In this document: one piece after another, positions 43,268 through 55,311 of the stretch
How positions within the stretch are numbered: position 1 is the first letter of the stretch
Layout: the number at the start of each line of letters is the position of its first letter
NCBI GenBank assembly: GCA_025765595.1
Contig: JAIVFH010000026.1
Coordinates: 124,001 to 188,000, forward strand
DNA from: Obelidium mucronatum
Lineage: Eukaryota; Chytridiomycota; Chytridiomycetes; Chytridiales; Chytriomycetaceae
Length of the DNA stretch: 64,000 bases
Direction: 5' to 3'
Notes under the pieces: model-generated
The model's input: the letters and a program-made list of their open reading frames with translations, nothing else
What the model was told of the DNA's origin: nothing
The model's database searches: none
Made by a program: the position numbers and the translations under genes

Positions 43268-46200
43268 TTGAAGTATATTACGGTACTGGAAGCCAAGGAT
43301 ATTTTATATGTCTTGGATGATCCAGAGTTACTACCAGCAGGGGCCGATGCCACTACAACTGCAGCGTTCAATGCAAAGCTCAAGACCAGGAGGACTGACG
43401 ATGCCAATGCTAGGGGTTTCCTGATTGGCAAGTTGAGCGGAGATGCATTAAGTCTGGTTGCACATTGCAAGACTGCGTACGATATGGTTCAGACGTTCAA
43501 GACTCAATATGAATCTGATTCTGCATCGTCATCGTTGTCGAGACTTGATTGGTTGCTTGATGTCACTGAAGTCTGGGTCCGAAGTTTCAAAGTATATCGG
43601 GGCTATGAATGGCATATTTACCAAAATTGACAATAATGGAGGACTCGATATTGACAAACTCCATGCGACGTTGTTGTTGAGGGGTTTACCAGACAATGCT
43701 GATTGGCAGGGATTTAAGACTGCAATCAGGGCACAGGAGGAATCGAAGCTTAGGTCGCTCGATTGATCACGGAACACTCAAATGAGTTGAATCTGGTTCT
43801 GGTGGTGGTGTCAAGGGATCCCAAAAAGGGCAATCTGCTTTTGCTGCGGGGATGAAACAAGTGAATGTTTCAGGTGTGGAAAGGTTGGTCATTGCTGGAG
43901 GGATTGTAAAAACAAACCTAAGACAGGTTGGAAGGAAAAAGGGTCCAGTGGGGGTGGTGGCAGCTAGCCGGCCATGAAGAAGGACAACCTACCTACGTCC
44001 AAGACAAAGTCGGTCCATTTTTTGTTTATGGCAGATATGACCACTGGATCGCCTCTTGTCAAGCTCTCCATTGATCCCAAATCCGTCTCCAGCTCCGAGT
44101 CCACCGCCGTCTGTACCACCTGCACCGCCGCCAACCTCCACAAGCGCCCCTTCACTCACCCGAAGGAGCGCTGCACTACCTTAGTAGGTAAGGTTAGCGC
44201 CGATCTAGCAGGGCCAATTCAAGTCACTACTACCCACGATGGTCACCGCTTCTTTCTTATCCTTGTCGACGACGCCAGCTTGGTTATCTGGATATACTTG
44301 CTCAAGGCCAAGTCCGAAGCTTTCGAAAGGATTGTTGAGTTTGAAGCCGCACTATACAATCAACATGGACTCACCGTTAAAGAGTACTCCACTGACGGAG
44401 GCGGCGAGTTCATTAACGCTCGCATGAAGGAGCACTGTGCCCGCAATGGCATCAAGCATTCCGTCACGGCTCCAAGCACACCGCAGCAGAACTCTCGCGC
44501 TGAGAGAGCCATCCAGACCGTCATGAACATCACGCGCGCCGTTCTGCGTGACTCCAACCTTCCCAAGTTTCTATGGGGAGAAGCAGTGTTAAGCGCCGCT
44601 TATCTCGCCAACCGCACACCAAGGAAGACACTTACCACCACTCCGTTCCAAGCGTTCACCGGTAAAGTCCCCGACTGTTCCCGCCTTGTCGTGTGGGGGA
44701 GCTGCGCCTACTCCCACAACTCCAAGACCCGCAAGCTCGACGATCGCGGCAACCTATGCCATATCGTTGGTTTCGATTATAGAGGGAACGGTAACTACTT
44801 ATGTTACGACCCACTCACCTCTCGCGTTTATCCAGCCGCATCCGTAACCGTTCTTGAAGACACCCTAGCAGAGGACTCAAGCGAAGACGACGCCTCAGAT
44901 CCTTCCGACAATGACACGTTCCACACCGCTCCTGGTACGCCGGTTTCTTCTTCTTCCGCTTCGTCTTCATCTTCGTTTGTTCCACCTCTGCTCCCAACTC
45001 GTCCGGTCCTAGTTCCAGAACTCCAACTCCAGAGCCGTCTCCTCCACGACCTTCTCCAGCTCGCACCGTCAGCTTCCAGCCATCAGCAACCGCTTCACCG
45101 CCAGTTCGCCGTTCGACTCGCGACAAGCGCCCTGTCCAAAGATACAACCCGTTAGCTTACAATAAACCAAAGTCTAGCAATGCTTACATCGTCGGCTTCA
45201 ATGCGCTCACAGCCGCTGTTTCAACTACTACTACTGACCCAGCGAGCTACCAGGAAGCCTTGCAGTCTCCCGATGCCGCCGATTGGAGAACAGCTATTCA
45301 GCAGGAACTTGAGTCGCTCCAAAGGAACGGTACATGGGAGGAAACCACTCTACCTGAGAATCGTAAGGCTATCGGCTGCCGCTGGACCTTCAAGCGAAAG
45401 ACAGATGCTCGTGGGAAGCCTACGAGATACAAGGGGAGGTTAGTCGGCAAGGGTTTCTCACAAGTCCAAGGTATGGATTACCACGAAACCTTTAGTCCAG
45501 TTGTTAAGATTGCGTCTATCAAGTGTTTACTCGCCCTGGCCGCCACTCACGAATGGGAGATTCTGTCCTTCAATGTCAATAATGCGTTTCTTCATTCGAC
45601 ACTTGAAGAAGAAATTTACATGTCTTTTCTGGAAGGATATACACCCGTCAACAAATCATCAAACTGCCTCCGCCTGTTGAAGGGCCTCTACGGTTTAAAG
45701 CAAGCCGGAAAAGCCTGGAACAATCACCTCAACACTCAACTTCTTGCCATTGGATGGAGCCGCCTGGTCAATGACGAATGCGTGTATGTTATCACGTATG
45801 AAGGAGTATCTTGTTTCCTTTGCGTATACGTTGACGATTTATGTCTGCCACCAATCTTGGGGAACCACTGAATCAAGAAATCAATTCCTATCGTGGTCTG
45901 GTCGGCGCTATCATGTATCTCGCAGTCTGGACTCGCCCAGACATTCTCTACGCAATCGGCGTTTTGTCCCGCTTTGTTGCCGCTCCTCAACAAGGTCATT
46001 GGAATGCTGGAATCCGCCTTCTTCAGTACTTAGCCGGGACTCAAGCCCTTGGGCTTGTCTTCAACGGTAACGCCAAAGACGCTGAAACACTAATCGGATA
46101 CACAGATGCCGATTGGGCCGGTTGTGTTGATACTCGAAATTCCACCTCTGGTTACGTCTACTTCCTAGCAGGCTGTCCCGTGTCTACCCGATCCAAGCTC

Positions 46201-46855
46201 CAGTCTACCGTTGCCACTTCTTCTATGATGGCAGAATGGACTGCAGCTTACCACGCTACCACCGAAGCAGTTTGGCTCCGCCAGCTTCTTGCCGAACTTG
46301 GTGCAACCCAGGACAAGCCCACTGTCATCTACGCTGACAACCAAGGTGCTATTGCTATTTCCAAGAACAACGAGTCTCACCAGTGATCCAAACACATGGA
46401 TGTTAAGTACTGCTACATACGTGAACAAGTCCACGCCGGTACCATTATCATGGTTTACATTGCTACTGCCGAAATGATCGCTGATATCCTCACCAAGGCT
46501 CTACCAAGAATCAAGTTCCTTTATTTCCTCTCTTTCCTCGTTTCAAAACTCCAAAGTGACGGTAACACATCGCCTGGTGATGGAGACCGTAGCAAGGATG
46601 ATTAAAACCATCTTTGACATTATTCCCTCACTTCACAAATAGGGGGAGTATTAAGTTTTGTCAACTTCAACTTTATTTGTTCAGTTCTTCAGTTATCCCC
46701 GCAGTTGTACTCTATTTCTGTTTCTACCCGATCGCCGCTCGCCGACTCTATGCGTCTCTCGTTCTAAATGAGAAAATTCTCTTGGAAGCCACTCTACAAT
46801 TCAAGCCACACAAGACACCCAAGAACTTCCGAGACCTCAAAGACAATTCCCCTCA
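43268..46855 (+). mobile_element. Decayed Ty1/copia retrotransposon (element 1)
   Basis: In copia order one sees: a Gag fragment (43268-43628, then frameshifted to about 43766); a zinc knuckle CFRCGKVGHCWRDC (43866-43907); integrase (43974-45155) with DDE residues in VSADLAGP, TDGGGEF and NSRAERA; reverse transcriptase (about 45240-45871) with LYGLKQAGKAW and YVDDL; RNase H (45841-46386) with TDADWAG and ADNQGA. Breaks: frameshifts in Gag, the first RT aspartate motif reading FNVNNAFLH where DV is expected, about 90 residues missing after YVDDL, and a TGA at 46384-46386. A purine tract AGGGGGAG near 46641-46648 marks the 3' LTR start. No matching 5' LTR was found. It cannot move on its own. 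Confidence 0.85.
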
Positions 46856-46860
46856 ATTCT

Positions 46861-47052
46861 GTTATAATATGATAGCCGCTTATCGTATTTATTGCATTAC
46901 CAATGTGTGTTCAATAATAGAGGAGATTCTTTGGAGAAATCACGCGTTCTTCTAGAACTCAACGCCCACGTTCCACTAAGTCACATAAGCCGTCGCTTAG
47001 ACTAAAATGCCGATCTAACCTGTTTATTTAATCACGCATAAGGGAAAATAAC
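46861..47052 (+). repeat. 5' LTR of copia element 2
   Basis: 192 bp, GTTATAATATG to GGGAAAATAAC, flanked on the left by the target duplication ATTCT (46856-46860). It is identical to the copy at 51926-52117 except C47020 against A52085. If one neighbouring base is counted on each side, the ends read TGTTAT and ATAACA. Confidence 0.95.
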
Positions 47053-47113
47053 AAGTTATGAGCCCAAAGGCATTGTCTTTGGTGATTGTGAAAGGGAACA
47101 AAGGAACACGGAA

Positions 47114-48277
47114 ATGGCCGGCAACAAGGGGGAAGAATCAAACGCGACCGATTCTAAACGAGTGATTCTTAATGATTCAAATTACCCAGTCTGGCAGAAG
47201 CTTACGCTTACGGAAATCGGTTCTCAAAATGCGAGGACTTTGGAAGTTGATTTCAAACCTTATGTCAATGTTTATCAACGACCAACGCCACCAAACTCTT
47301 GGTTGAACAAGATGAAGAGACTTACCGAGGTAATTGATATTAGTCTTGGAACGGGTGTTGGATCCAGTTCTGCTGCTTCGGCCGCTTCGGCTTCTGGAAC
47401 AACAACAACTGGAACGGCAAAAACGGCTGCAGAGGTTTCTTTCGAAGAGTTCGAACAATTGGAGAAACTCTGGCAAATTGAACAGAAACGCGAAAAGCAG
47501 GACGCTGACGATGTCAAGGAGACTTTGAAAGCGATCAACGGGGGCATGTCAAAGCGAATGCAGGCTGCCTACGCCAACTTCAACACACCTGCTACTTTAT
47601 GGGCAGAGTTGAAACGTACCAAGGATCCGAAGAATCGAAAGCTCGATACTTCAGCGGCTGACGATTACAAGACTTTGTCTATTCGCATGAATCAATCGAT
47701 TCCAGACTATTTGAAGCTTGTACGCGAAACGGAAGATGCTTGTACCGCGCAAGGCTTGAAAATTCACGAAGGCTTTGAAGCGCAGCGGGAAGTTCGTTTA
47801 AAGCTGGATCATCGTTTTGCGCAAGCGGTGATGAGTCTCAGCTGTACCGAATACAAAACGATTGAAGATCTTGAAAAGGCGATGATTAATCTTTGGGATG
47901 GTTATCGTCAAGCTCTTGGTCGAAATGCTCCTGGTGGTAAGTTAGCACAAGTGACCATCAATGGAAATGGAAAACGCCCTGCAACAAACCAAAAGGGCGG
48001 AAACAACGGAAACGCGAAAAGGACTTATTCTGGAAAATTACCGAAATGTCCAAAGTGTCCGGGTTATCATAAGACGACTTGGAGTTGCGAATCTTGCTGG
48101 AACTGTGGTTCTTCAGAGCATCGTCGCATGGCTTGTCCTGAAAAGGGCGAAAAGAAAACGGGTTCTGTGAATCAAAATGATTCTTCGAACGCTCCTGTGA
48201 TTAGTAACGCTGCTATCGCAAGCGGTGGTTTAAAACACGTTGGATGGGTTCCATCTTCTGGTTTATTGAACGGTTGA
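47114..48277 (+). CDS. Copia Gag with zinc knuckle
   Basis: An intact frame of 387 residues starts 61 bp inside the 5' LTR. A helical capsid-like region (YPVWQKLTLTEIGSQNARTL, later RMQAAYANFNTPATLWAELK) is followed near the C-terminus by a CCHC knuckle, CWNCGSSEHRRMAC (C-x2-C-x4-H-x4-C), and Cys-rich flanks (CPKCPGYHKTTWSCESC). Gag forms the virus-like particle and packages the element RNA. It is separated from Pol by about 140 bp with stops, so Pol is probably made by its own initiation or by readthrough. Confidence 0.85.
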   Translation: MAGNKGEESNATDSKRVILNDSNYPVWQKLTLTEIGSQNARTLEVDFKPYVNVYQRPTPPNSWLNKMKRLTEVIDISLGTGVGSSSAASAASASGTTTTGTAKTAAEVSFEEFEQLEKLWQIEQKREKQDADDVKETLKAINGGMSKRMQAAYANFNTPATLWAELKRTKDPKNRKLDTSAADDYKTLSIRMNQSIPDYLKLVRETEDACTAQGLKIHEGFEAQREVRLKLDHRFAQAVMSLSCTEYKTIEDLEKAMINLWDGYRQALGRNAPGGKLAQVTINGNGKRPATNQKGGNNGNAKRTYSGKLPKCPKCPGYHKTTWSCESCWNCGSSEHRRMACPEKGEKKTGSVNQNDSSNAPVISNAAIASGGLKHVGWVPSSGLLNG

Positions 48278-48418
48278 ATCTGAAAATTCGCTTCTATTTT
48301 CTTGATTCTATTTCTTTTATTTATTTAATAATTGATTGTTATTTTCGGAATTTATCTTACGCAGATGAATTTGTTTTATTTTATTTTAAATAATAAGTGA
48401 TTTGCCGTTGATCTCTCA

Positions 48419-51400
48419 ATGTCAAAAACGTATAAGGGTTATTTCGACCCCGGTTGCAACAAGACTCTGATCCCAGATTCTAGTTGGTTCGAGAGTTTTG
48501 TCGAGATCAAGACTCCGATTGGTCTTGCTGACAATAACTCGATTGTTGGTACGCAGCAAGGTGTTGTTCACTTTGACATCAATGGTCAGATTGTGACCAT
48601 ACCTGATGCGATTTATTCGAAGTCGTGTTACGTTACGTTATTTTCGGACTTGGATCTATTGGCTGGGCGACCATCATGGAAGTGTTCTATCGATCAAGAA
48701 GGCTCTCGCGCTGTTTTCTCCGATAATCAAACAAAGAAAACTTTATTCACGACTGTCCAAGGTCCAAACGGTTTAAAGGAACTTCAATTCAAGATAGTTC
48801 ATCGTTTATTCGCGAATATTTCGAAAAGTCTACCGGCTTCTTCAGATATTATTCATCAAAGATTTGGTCATCCCAACGCTATGTATCTTCGCAAGTTGAT
48901 TCACTCAGATTCGATAAATTCAAATCAATTTAAATCTATCGCGATTCCGGATATTTATCAATGTGAATCTTGTGAGGCGGGGAAATTTAAACGCGCTAAA
49001 GTCGGATCCGAATCTCGATGGATCGCGATTAAAGCTCTTGGTCCGGGTGAAATGATTCATGTGGATATTACCGGAAAATTCAACACTGGATTTTATTATA
49101 ATTCACACATGTATTATTATTTCTTGATAGTCGTGGATGATTTTTCTCGCTATTCATTCCTTCGATTATTGAACAAGAAATCTGATGCGTTGGCGGAATT
49201 GTTAGTGGTAATGGCGCTTATTGAAGTAACCACTCAACGTCAACTTCGGTTTATTCGCATCGATAATGGCGAAATTGCAACAAGCGCAATTTTCACGAAT
49301 CATTGCGACGTTCGCGGTATTACGGTTGAAACCATAGTGGTGGATTATCCACATATGGATGCTGTTGCTGAGCGTACTATTGGTCACGTCAAGTCTATTG
49401 CGAGTACTATTCACGTTCACGGTCAATTTGCGAAGAATATCTGGGGATATTCATCAATTTCGGCTAATGATTTACGGAATCTGTGGCCAAATGGCCATAA
49501 TAATTTGGAGTCACCTTTTATGCGGTATTTTTCGTGTAAACCGGAGATTCAGCACTTTCGTGTTTTCGGGTGCAAAGTTTCGGTGCCAATCTATAGGAAA
49601 GGCAGTAAAGGAGAGTTGTCCTCGGATGTAGCTACTAAAACGTATGTTGGACCTCACTCACCTTCGATTATTCGGTGTATTGATAGTCATGGGTCTTTGA
49701 GTTATCATCGATTCCAAGATTGCTCTTTTCATGAAACGGTATTTCCGCAATTGATTTCAGTAGATGCTACTGATTCTCAATCGTCAACGCGTGAGTTTCC
49801 GGAGGATTCTCAAATTATGTCTGCAGATGAAGAACGGGACTTTAATTCAGAACTTGACTAATGCAGTTTCTGAAATTATTAGTCTGAGAAAACGCAATTC
49901 TCTTGATAAAACGGATGGTATTGTAGATCCTTTGGTTCAGGGGGAGGAAAGTACCACTGGAATATCAACAACACGTCAAACACGCTCTATGCGCAGCAAA
50001 CGAGTGAAAATTGTTGAAAGTGATTCGGATTCGGATGAAGAGGATGAAGATTCATCGTCAGATTTTGAAGATACTATCGATGAAGTTGGTAGTCGCGCGA
50101 TGTTGACGCAATCGCTAAGTGTTTTACCTATATTTCCTGTTCCGGAAACTTTGGTATATTCAATGAATGCGGTTTCTATTAAGGAAACTTCTAATGGTAT
50201 GGATTGGGACGGGACTATTCCAACGTGTCACGCAGATATTCGACGAACTCAGAATATCAAGGAATGGTTAGCTGCCGAAGAAGCGGAATTGAAGAATCTC
50301 GAAAATCATAATACTTATCGCGAGATTCCTGAGTCCGAAGTTCCTGAAGGTGCGGAGATTATTCCAACGATGGAAGTCTATGCTGTAAAGAACCATAAGG
50401 ATCTACCACCGGACAAAGTCTTGAAATATAAAGCTCGAATTGTTGCTCGTGGCGATTATCAGACTTACGGAGTGAATTTTGTCAACACGTATTCGCCAGT
50501 TATCAAGACTACAACGTTGAGATTTCTGATTGCGATGAGCACTTGGTTGGGAATTGGAATGTTCCTTGCTGACGCGGTTGGTGCTTACTTGAATGGGGTG
50601 CTTGATGTTACTGTTTACGTCAGACCGCCCGCGTGCTATCCGAAGAAAAATGTCATCTGGCTTTTATTGAAAGGTCTTTACGGTTTGAAACAAGCGGGAT
50701 TATTGTGGTATCAAAAATTAGTGCGATATCTTGAAATCTCTTGGTTATACTGCAAGTTATGCGGATCCATGTCTGTTTCAGAAATACGCAAACGGATACT
50801 GGATTTGGATAGCGTTCTATGTCGACGATTTATTGATTTGCTGTCACGATTCAATTATCGATTCGGTTATTGCGTCTTTGAAAGCGAAAGTTGACATTGT
50901 GTACCAAGGCCGATGTGAATATCACCTGGGTCTTGAAATTGAATACGCGTCTGATCGAAGCTATTCGTTTCTTCCATCAGTCAAAATATGTTCAACGCGT
51001 CTTACGTCGATTCAGGATGGAAGCGTGTAATGGGACTCAAACCCCGATGGAAGTCAAAGCGAATTACAAACCTAAGAGGGACGACGAAGAATCTTTGGAT
51101 TTGACGAAGTTCAATTATAATTCGTTAATTGGAAGTTTAATGTATCCATGCAATATCGCTCGATTTGATATTTCAGTTAGTGTTAGTCTGTGGGCTCGCG
51201 GTCTTGGAAATCCTACCGCCCGCCATTGGGATGGTGCAAAACGCGTCTTAAGATATTTGAAGCACTCGTACGATATGGGGATAATTTATTATCGCGCCCC
51301 GAATCCTATTCCTAAGCAGATTTATATAATCGGTTTAACAGATGCATCGGAACCTGACAGAGAAAGTGCGAAAGCTCAAACTGGATGGTTGTTTAAGTTT

Positions 51401-51838
51401 ATGGGGAAGTCGCCTATTTCTTGGCGCTCCAATAAGCAAAAGTTGGTCACCGCAGACCAAACGGCCGCTGAACATGTCGCGTTCTACGAAGGTTCTCTCG
51501 AAGTACCTTACCTCTTGAATCTTTGCGAGGATTTGAAGATTGATATTGTGAAACCATTGTCAATGTTTAGTGACAATGAGGCTTTTGTGAAACGCGTTCG
51601 TGAAAACAAACACACTGAAGCTTCGAAATGGATGGATTGTAGATATTGGAAAGTTATGGAATTTTATTCGGAGAAAATCCTTGACTGTTCCCATATTCCG
51701 GGTAAACGCAACCAATCGGATATGTTGACAAAAGCACTTGTTAAAGTGTTATTTGTACAACATCGTCGCAACGGCGGAATGCAATACCTTCGGGTTATCC
51801 GTGGCGAAACAACGGAAGATAAATTAGATGGTTGTTAA
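48419..51838 (+). pseudogene. Copia Pol (protease, integrase, RT, RNase H) with frame breaks
   Basis: Frame 1 (48419-49861) has a protease-like DPGCNKTLI (family consensus DSG), an HRFGHP-like pre-integrase motif, zinc ligands in CESCEAGKFKR and DDE residues in HVDITG, IRIDNG and AVAERTIG. It overlaps a frame (to about 50740) with RT motifs KYKARIVARGDYQ, DAVGAYLNG and LYGLKQAG. A third stretch (about 50731-50935) has YVDDLL, and a fourth (about 50891-51838) has RNase H with TDASEP, SDNEAF and the C-terminal MLTKAL. Each step is a +1 frame change, so three single-base indels would explain them. The catalytic residues themselves are present. Confidence 0.8.
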
Positions 51839-51925
51839 TTATCTAATCGGTTTTATTGGGTATGTTGTAATCTGACGGCTTTAATTGTAAAGATTACCAA
51901 CAACGAATTATTGAACAGGGGAAGT

Positions 51926-52117
51926 GTTATAATATGATAGCCGCTTATCGTATTTATTGCATTACCAATGTGTGTTCAATAATAGAGGAGATTCTTTGGA
52001 GAAATCACGCGTTCTTCTAGAACTCAACGCCCACGTTCCACTAAGTCACATAAGCCGTCGCTTAGACTAAAATGCCGATCTAACATGTTTATTTAATCAC
52101 GCATAAGGGAAAATAAC
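51926..52117 (+). repeat. 3' LTR of copia element 2
   Basis: This matches the 5' LTR at 191 of 192 positions and is followed by the target duplication ATTCT at 52118-52122. It is preceded by the purine tract AGGGGAAG. Confidence 0.95.
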
Positions 52118-52278
52118 ATTCTCACTGTTATTCACTTCTACATTTTATTTACAACTATCTCTTTCAAATTTTGCCAATTCGGCTTGTTAAATCACAATGA
52201 CTATAAATAAAGCAATCGATTCCCTCGCTTTGGGATATCGAAGTTGATTCTATTCAATTGAACTTTAAGTTTCTCAAT

Positions 52279-52569
52279 ATTTGTCCTTCTTAAATTGGTT
52301 TAAATCACAGCTGAGCCTATGTGCAAGGAAAAAGATCCATGTAGTGCACTGCACTACTTGACAAAATGTGAGAAAAAAAAGGTACAAGAGGAATTTGATC
52401 CCCATGCTTCCAGACTGCAAGCACAGTGCCATTAGCAACTACACCACATTATCTTCTAGATATTGTGAATTGGGATTTACTCTGTATTTAGCACCATGAC
52501 TTGCATTTGTGCATATGTCCTTCGTAAATTGGTTCAAATCACAGCTGTGTTTATGTGCAAGGAAAAAGA
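52279..52569. repeat. Direct repeat pair flanking a tRNA-like segment
   Basis: Two imperfect copies of about 56 bp lie at 52279-52334 and 52514-52569; both contain TCACAGCTG and ATGTGCAAGGAAAAAGA. Between them, the minus strand of 52381-52455 reads like a worn tRNA: a box A-like TAGTTGCTAATGG, a stem TGCTT/AAGCA around a loop with GTC, and a box B-like GGGATCAAATTCC. It may be a tRNA-derived SINE or a tRNA relic. The rest of 52119-52909 shows no gene and may include the displaced end of the element 1 LTR. Confidence 0.35.
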
Positions 52570-52909
52570 GGAAGAAAAGATGTATAGGGCATTTGAAATA
52601 TGTATTTCAAATGTGTTTGGAGTTGAACCTGTTTTAAAGTGAGGTCCAAAAATGTTGGTTGCCAGTCCCACTATCCCAGAAAGAAACCTATTTGAAATTC
52701 ACATTTGCAATCTCACCCACAGATCTTTTTTTTTCTACTTAACACCAATAAATTTGAGATTTATTGGGAAACCCAAGCGATGAATAATTGGCACCATTTA
52801 TTGCAAAGACTTGAATTACCTCGTACCTTCCCTGATATTTGTATTTTGTACATATATATTATTGTATTATAAATAAATCTGTGATGTCAAAGAAAAGTTC
52901 TTTTGGATA

Positions 52910-54021
52910 ATGATTCGTTTCAGGGCCTTTTCAACAACAACCCAAAATCGACCGCCGGTTCCTTCAATCAAACAGCTGATTGCCTCATACCCGATTCGAC
53001 TGTATCCCGCAGAGATCGAACGAAGAAACTACTTTGACTTTCCAGCTCCCAATGCCTCATTGTATGTCAACACTGCAAACCCACTCCACAATACACAAAC
53101 AAGAGCTCAACGACAACCAAAAAACTATTAATAATTAGATTCGAAAGACTTGTTTCACTTCCCGTCCGCTTACTACTAGCCCGATTTGCCGGCAAAACCT
53201 TTCTGAACCTCTGCTTCAAAACGGACTCCGGAAAGCCGTTTTACCCACGCCAATTTCAAAAGGGGGTTTCCCAAGCATTACCCACTCTCTTTGATCGTCT
53301 AAGTGGATGGGACGGGACCACCACCAACAGCAACATGTACAACAACAACAACCTCACCAAGATCATGACACCAACACTCCTTGACTCATTCTCGAAAATA
53401 CATGGATTAATCACCGAAAGCGGACACAGTATATCGTTCCGCTACGATAGCTTTATTGCTGGGTCTTTCTTGGATACAAACACGGGCGCATTCCCTGTGG
53501 CTCCTGATAACATTTGGATCACGTTTGGAACATTCAAAAACGCCACGAGTACGTTGTTGAGAGGGCCTGTGGTGGACCGCGATGATTCCGTCATGTTCAC
53601 CCGACGGATTGCTGCCTCCAATACGAACCGCAACAACAACACGCAAGGAACACATGTATGGCGGGATGTCTGTTTAGAATGCGTTTATAATGATGGAGGA
53701 CTGGGTGAAGACTTTGAGTTTATCCCTCCTTGGCAAGTCCCCTCGGTCAGGTTATCAGACGCCTCCATGGGCCGCAGAGTTGCTGTAGACTCCACCGTGT
53801 TGGCTAGTATGCTGAGTTTCGAGGTGACAAGGTTGGAGGATGGTGTTGTTGTGGAGTCTGGGGATGTGGATTTGGCGGGGATGGGAATAAGGATGGAGAG
53901 TTCGCATTTTGTGGGGAAAGAGTTTCCAGATAATGGGGTTTGGAAGATTGCGGATGTGGATCATTATTTGATATCTCCGAGGGTTGTGGAGGAGGAGAGG
54001 AAACCTGTTTTGACAGTGTGA
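52910..54021 (+). CDS. Uncharacterised mitochondrial-type protein, family copy 1
   Basis: Two exons (52910-53061 and 53139-54021) give 344 residues. The N-terminus MIRFRAFSTTTQNRPP looks like a mitochondrial targeting peptide. Shared blocks with the next gene are YPIRL, FDRLSGWDG, IWITFGTFKNATSTLLRGPV, MFTRR, SSHFVGKEFPDNGVWKIADV and ISPRVVEEE. I do not recognise the family with confidence. A short alpha/beta domain behind a presequence recalls Tim44/Mba1-type proteins of the inner membrane, but this is a guess. The tandem copy lies 170 bp downstream in the same orientation, and a third, more divergent copy lies at 62.9 kb. Confidence 0.7.
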
Positions 54022-54191
54022 ACTTGCTTTGGGAGAGAGAATATCCCGCCTTTGCTGAAATAGAACAACCTCAAACCCTTGATGTGAGGATATCCACTTG
54101 AATATTGTATATTATTTTTTGGGATTCATGCCACAAAGATAGAAATAAAGAAAGAGACGATATTATTAATAAAAATAATTTAATAAAGAAG

Positions 54192-55311
54192 ATGATAAAA
54201 CGACTCGCAACACGTCACTTCGCAACTTCCCAGCCAGTCTTTTCCAAAGAACTCCTAGCGAATTACCCCATCCGCCTCTTGGATCTAAGTGAAAGCAGAC
54301 GGGGATATTTCGAACAGTTCCCAGGAGCCCCTTGGCATGAACGATCCATCTTGATGCCGATGCGACTAAAGATGGCTTTCACAGCAGGTAAACTAAAGCG
54401 AAAAAACCACGTACAATCATCATATAAAGAGTGCTTTGTTTTCAGGGACGGGATTTATCAATGGTCGATTTGGCACCCCCTCAACACTCCACCCAGAAGC
54501 CAAAGACTCTCCAGACTTTTTCCCTGATCAATTCCAAGACGGTGTTAAATACGCTCTACCAGCTGTCATTGAGCGGCTGAGTGGGTGGGACGGAGACTTG
54601 CAATCACCACAAGGCCTCTCCCTAAGAACTTGCGTGGCAGATGGCCTATTGACGGAACTAAGTAAAGCACATCAAGGACTCTTCAAAGAATGCGTTATTT
54701 TGAATCTCAAGTGGAATCACAACAAAACAAAAGAAGATGCAGGAGAGGGTCTCAACGTAACGCCCAAACACTTTTGGATCACGTTTGGTGAAGAACATAT
54801 GGCCACTTCAACTCTCTTGCGTGGACCAGTGACCTCGCGATATCATTTGGTTGCATTCACGCGAAAGATTATCACAAAACCAACTGCTGGAAAATTACGC
54901 CCTTCATCTTCAAATGGTCTCCAAATCCCCTTGGAACGCAAAATATTCCGGGAAATCTGTTTCGAATACGTCTATGAACCCGGGGAACTCGAAGGCGATG
55001 AAGACGCAGAGCATGGTGTGATGGCGGCTATTCCTGATTTCCAATGGAAACGAAAAGTCATGATGTTGGGACAGGTGCTAGCCATTGATTCGGATGTTTC
55101 TGGAAGTGATATGAAGTTGGGGTATTCGTTGACCCAGGTTTCCGATGGGGCTGTCGTGGCTTCTGGCTCCGTTGATTTGGATGGAATAAGTGTGAGGATG
55201 GAGACATCGCATTTCGTCAAGGAATTTCCTGAAGATGGGTCCTGGAAAGTTGCTGACTTGGATAACTTTTTGATTCATCCACGCGTGCTTGAAGAGGAGA
55301 AGGGACTATGA
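54192..55311 (+). CDS. Uncharacterised mitochondrial-type protein, family copy 2
   Basis: Two exons (54192-54387 and 54446-55311) give 353 residues. The N-terminus MIKRLATRHFATSQPVF looks like a mitochondrial presequence. It aligns along its length with copy 1: YPIRLLDLSESRRGYF, ERLSGWDG, FWITFGEEHMATSTLLRGPV, AFTRKI, and the end METSHFVKEFPEDGSWKVAD. The intron lies later in the protein than in copy 1, by about 15 residues, so one intron may have shifted or been gained. The function is unknown; a Tim44/Mba1-like fold is only a suspicion from size and context. Confidence 0.72.

Larger units (their letters stand above)
46861..52117 (+). mobile_element. Young Ty1/copia retrotransposon with identical-type LTRs (element 2)
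   Basis: The element is bounded by 192-bp LTRs that differ at one base and by a 5-bp target duplication ATTCT (46856-46860 and 52118-52122). Directly inside the 5' LTR, GTTATGAGCCC (47055-47065) is complementary to the anticodon-loop region of initiator tRNA-Met, the half-tRNA primer site known from Drosophila copia. A purine tract AGGGGAAG (51917-51924) precedes the 3' LTR. Gag and Pol are separate frames. It appears to sit in the 3' LTR of element 1, so it is a nested insertion. Pol is broken by frame changes even though the LTRs are almost identical. Confidence 0.92.

Noticed and set aside
46614..46955. Open frame of 113 codons after copia element 1
   Set aside because: It runs across the LTR of element 1 into the LTR of element 2 and has no protein features.
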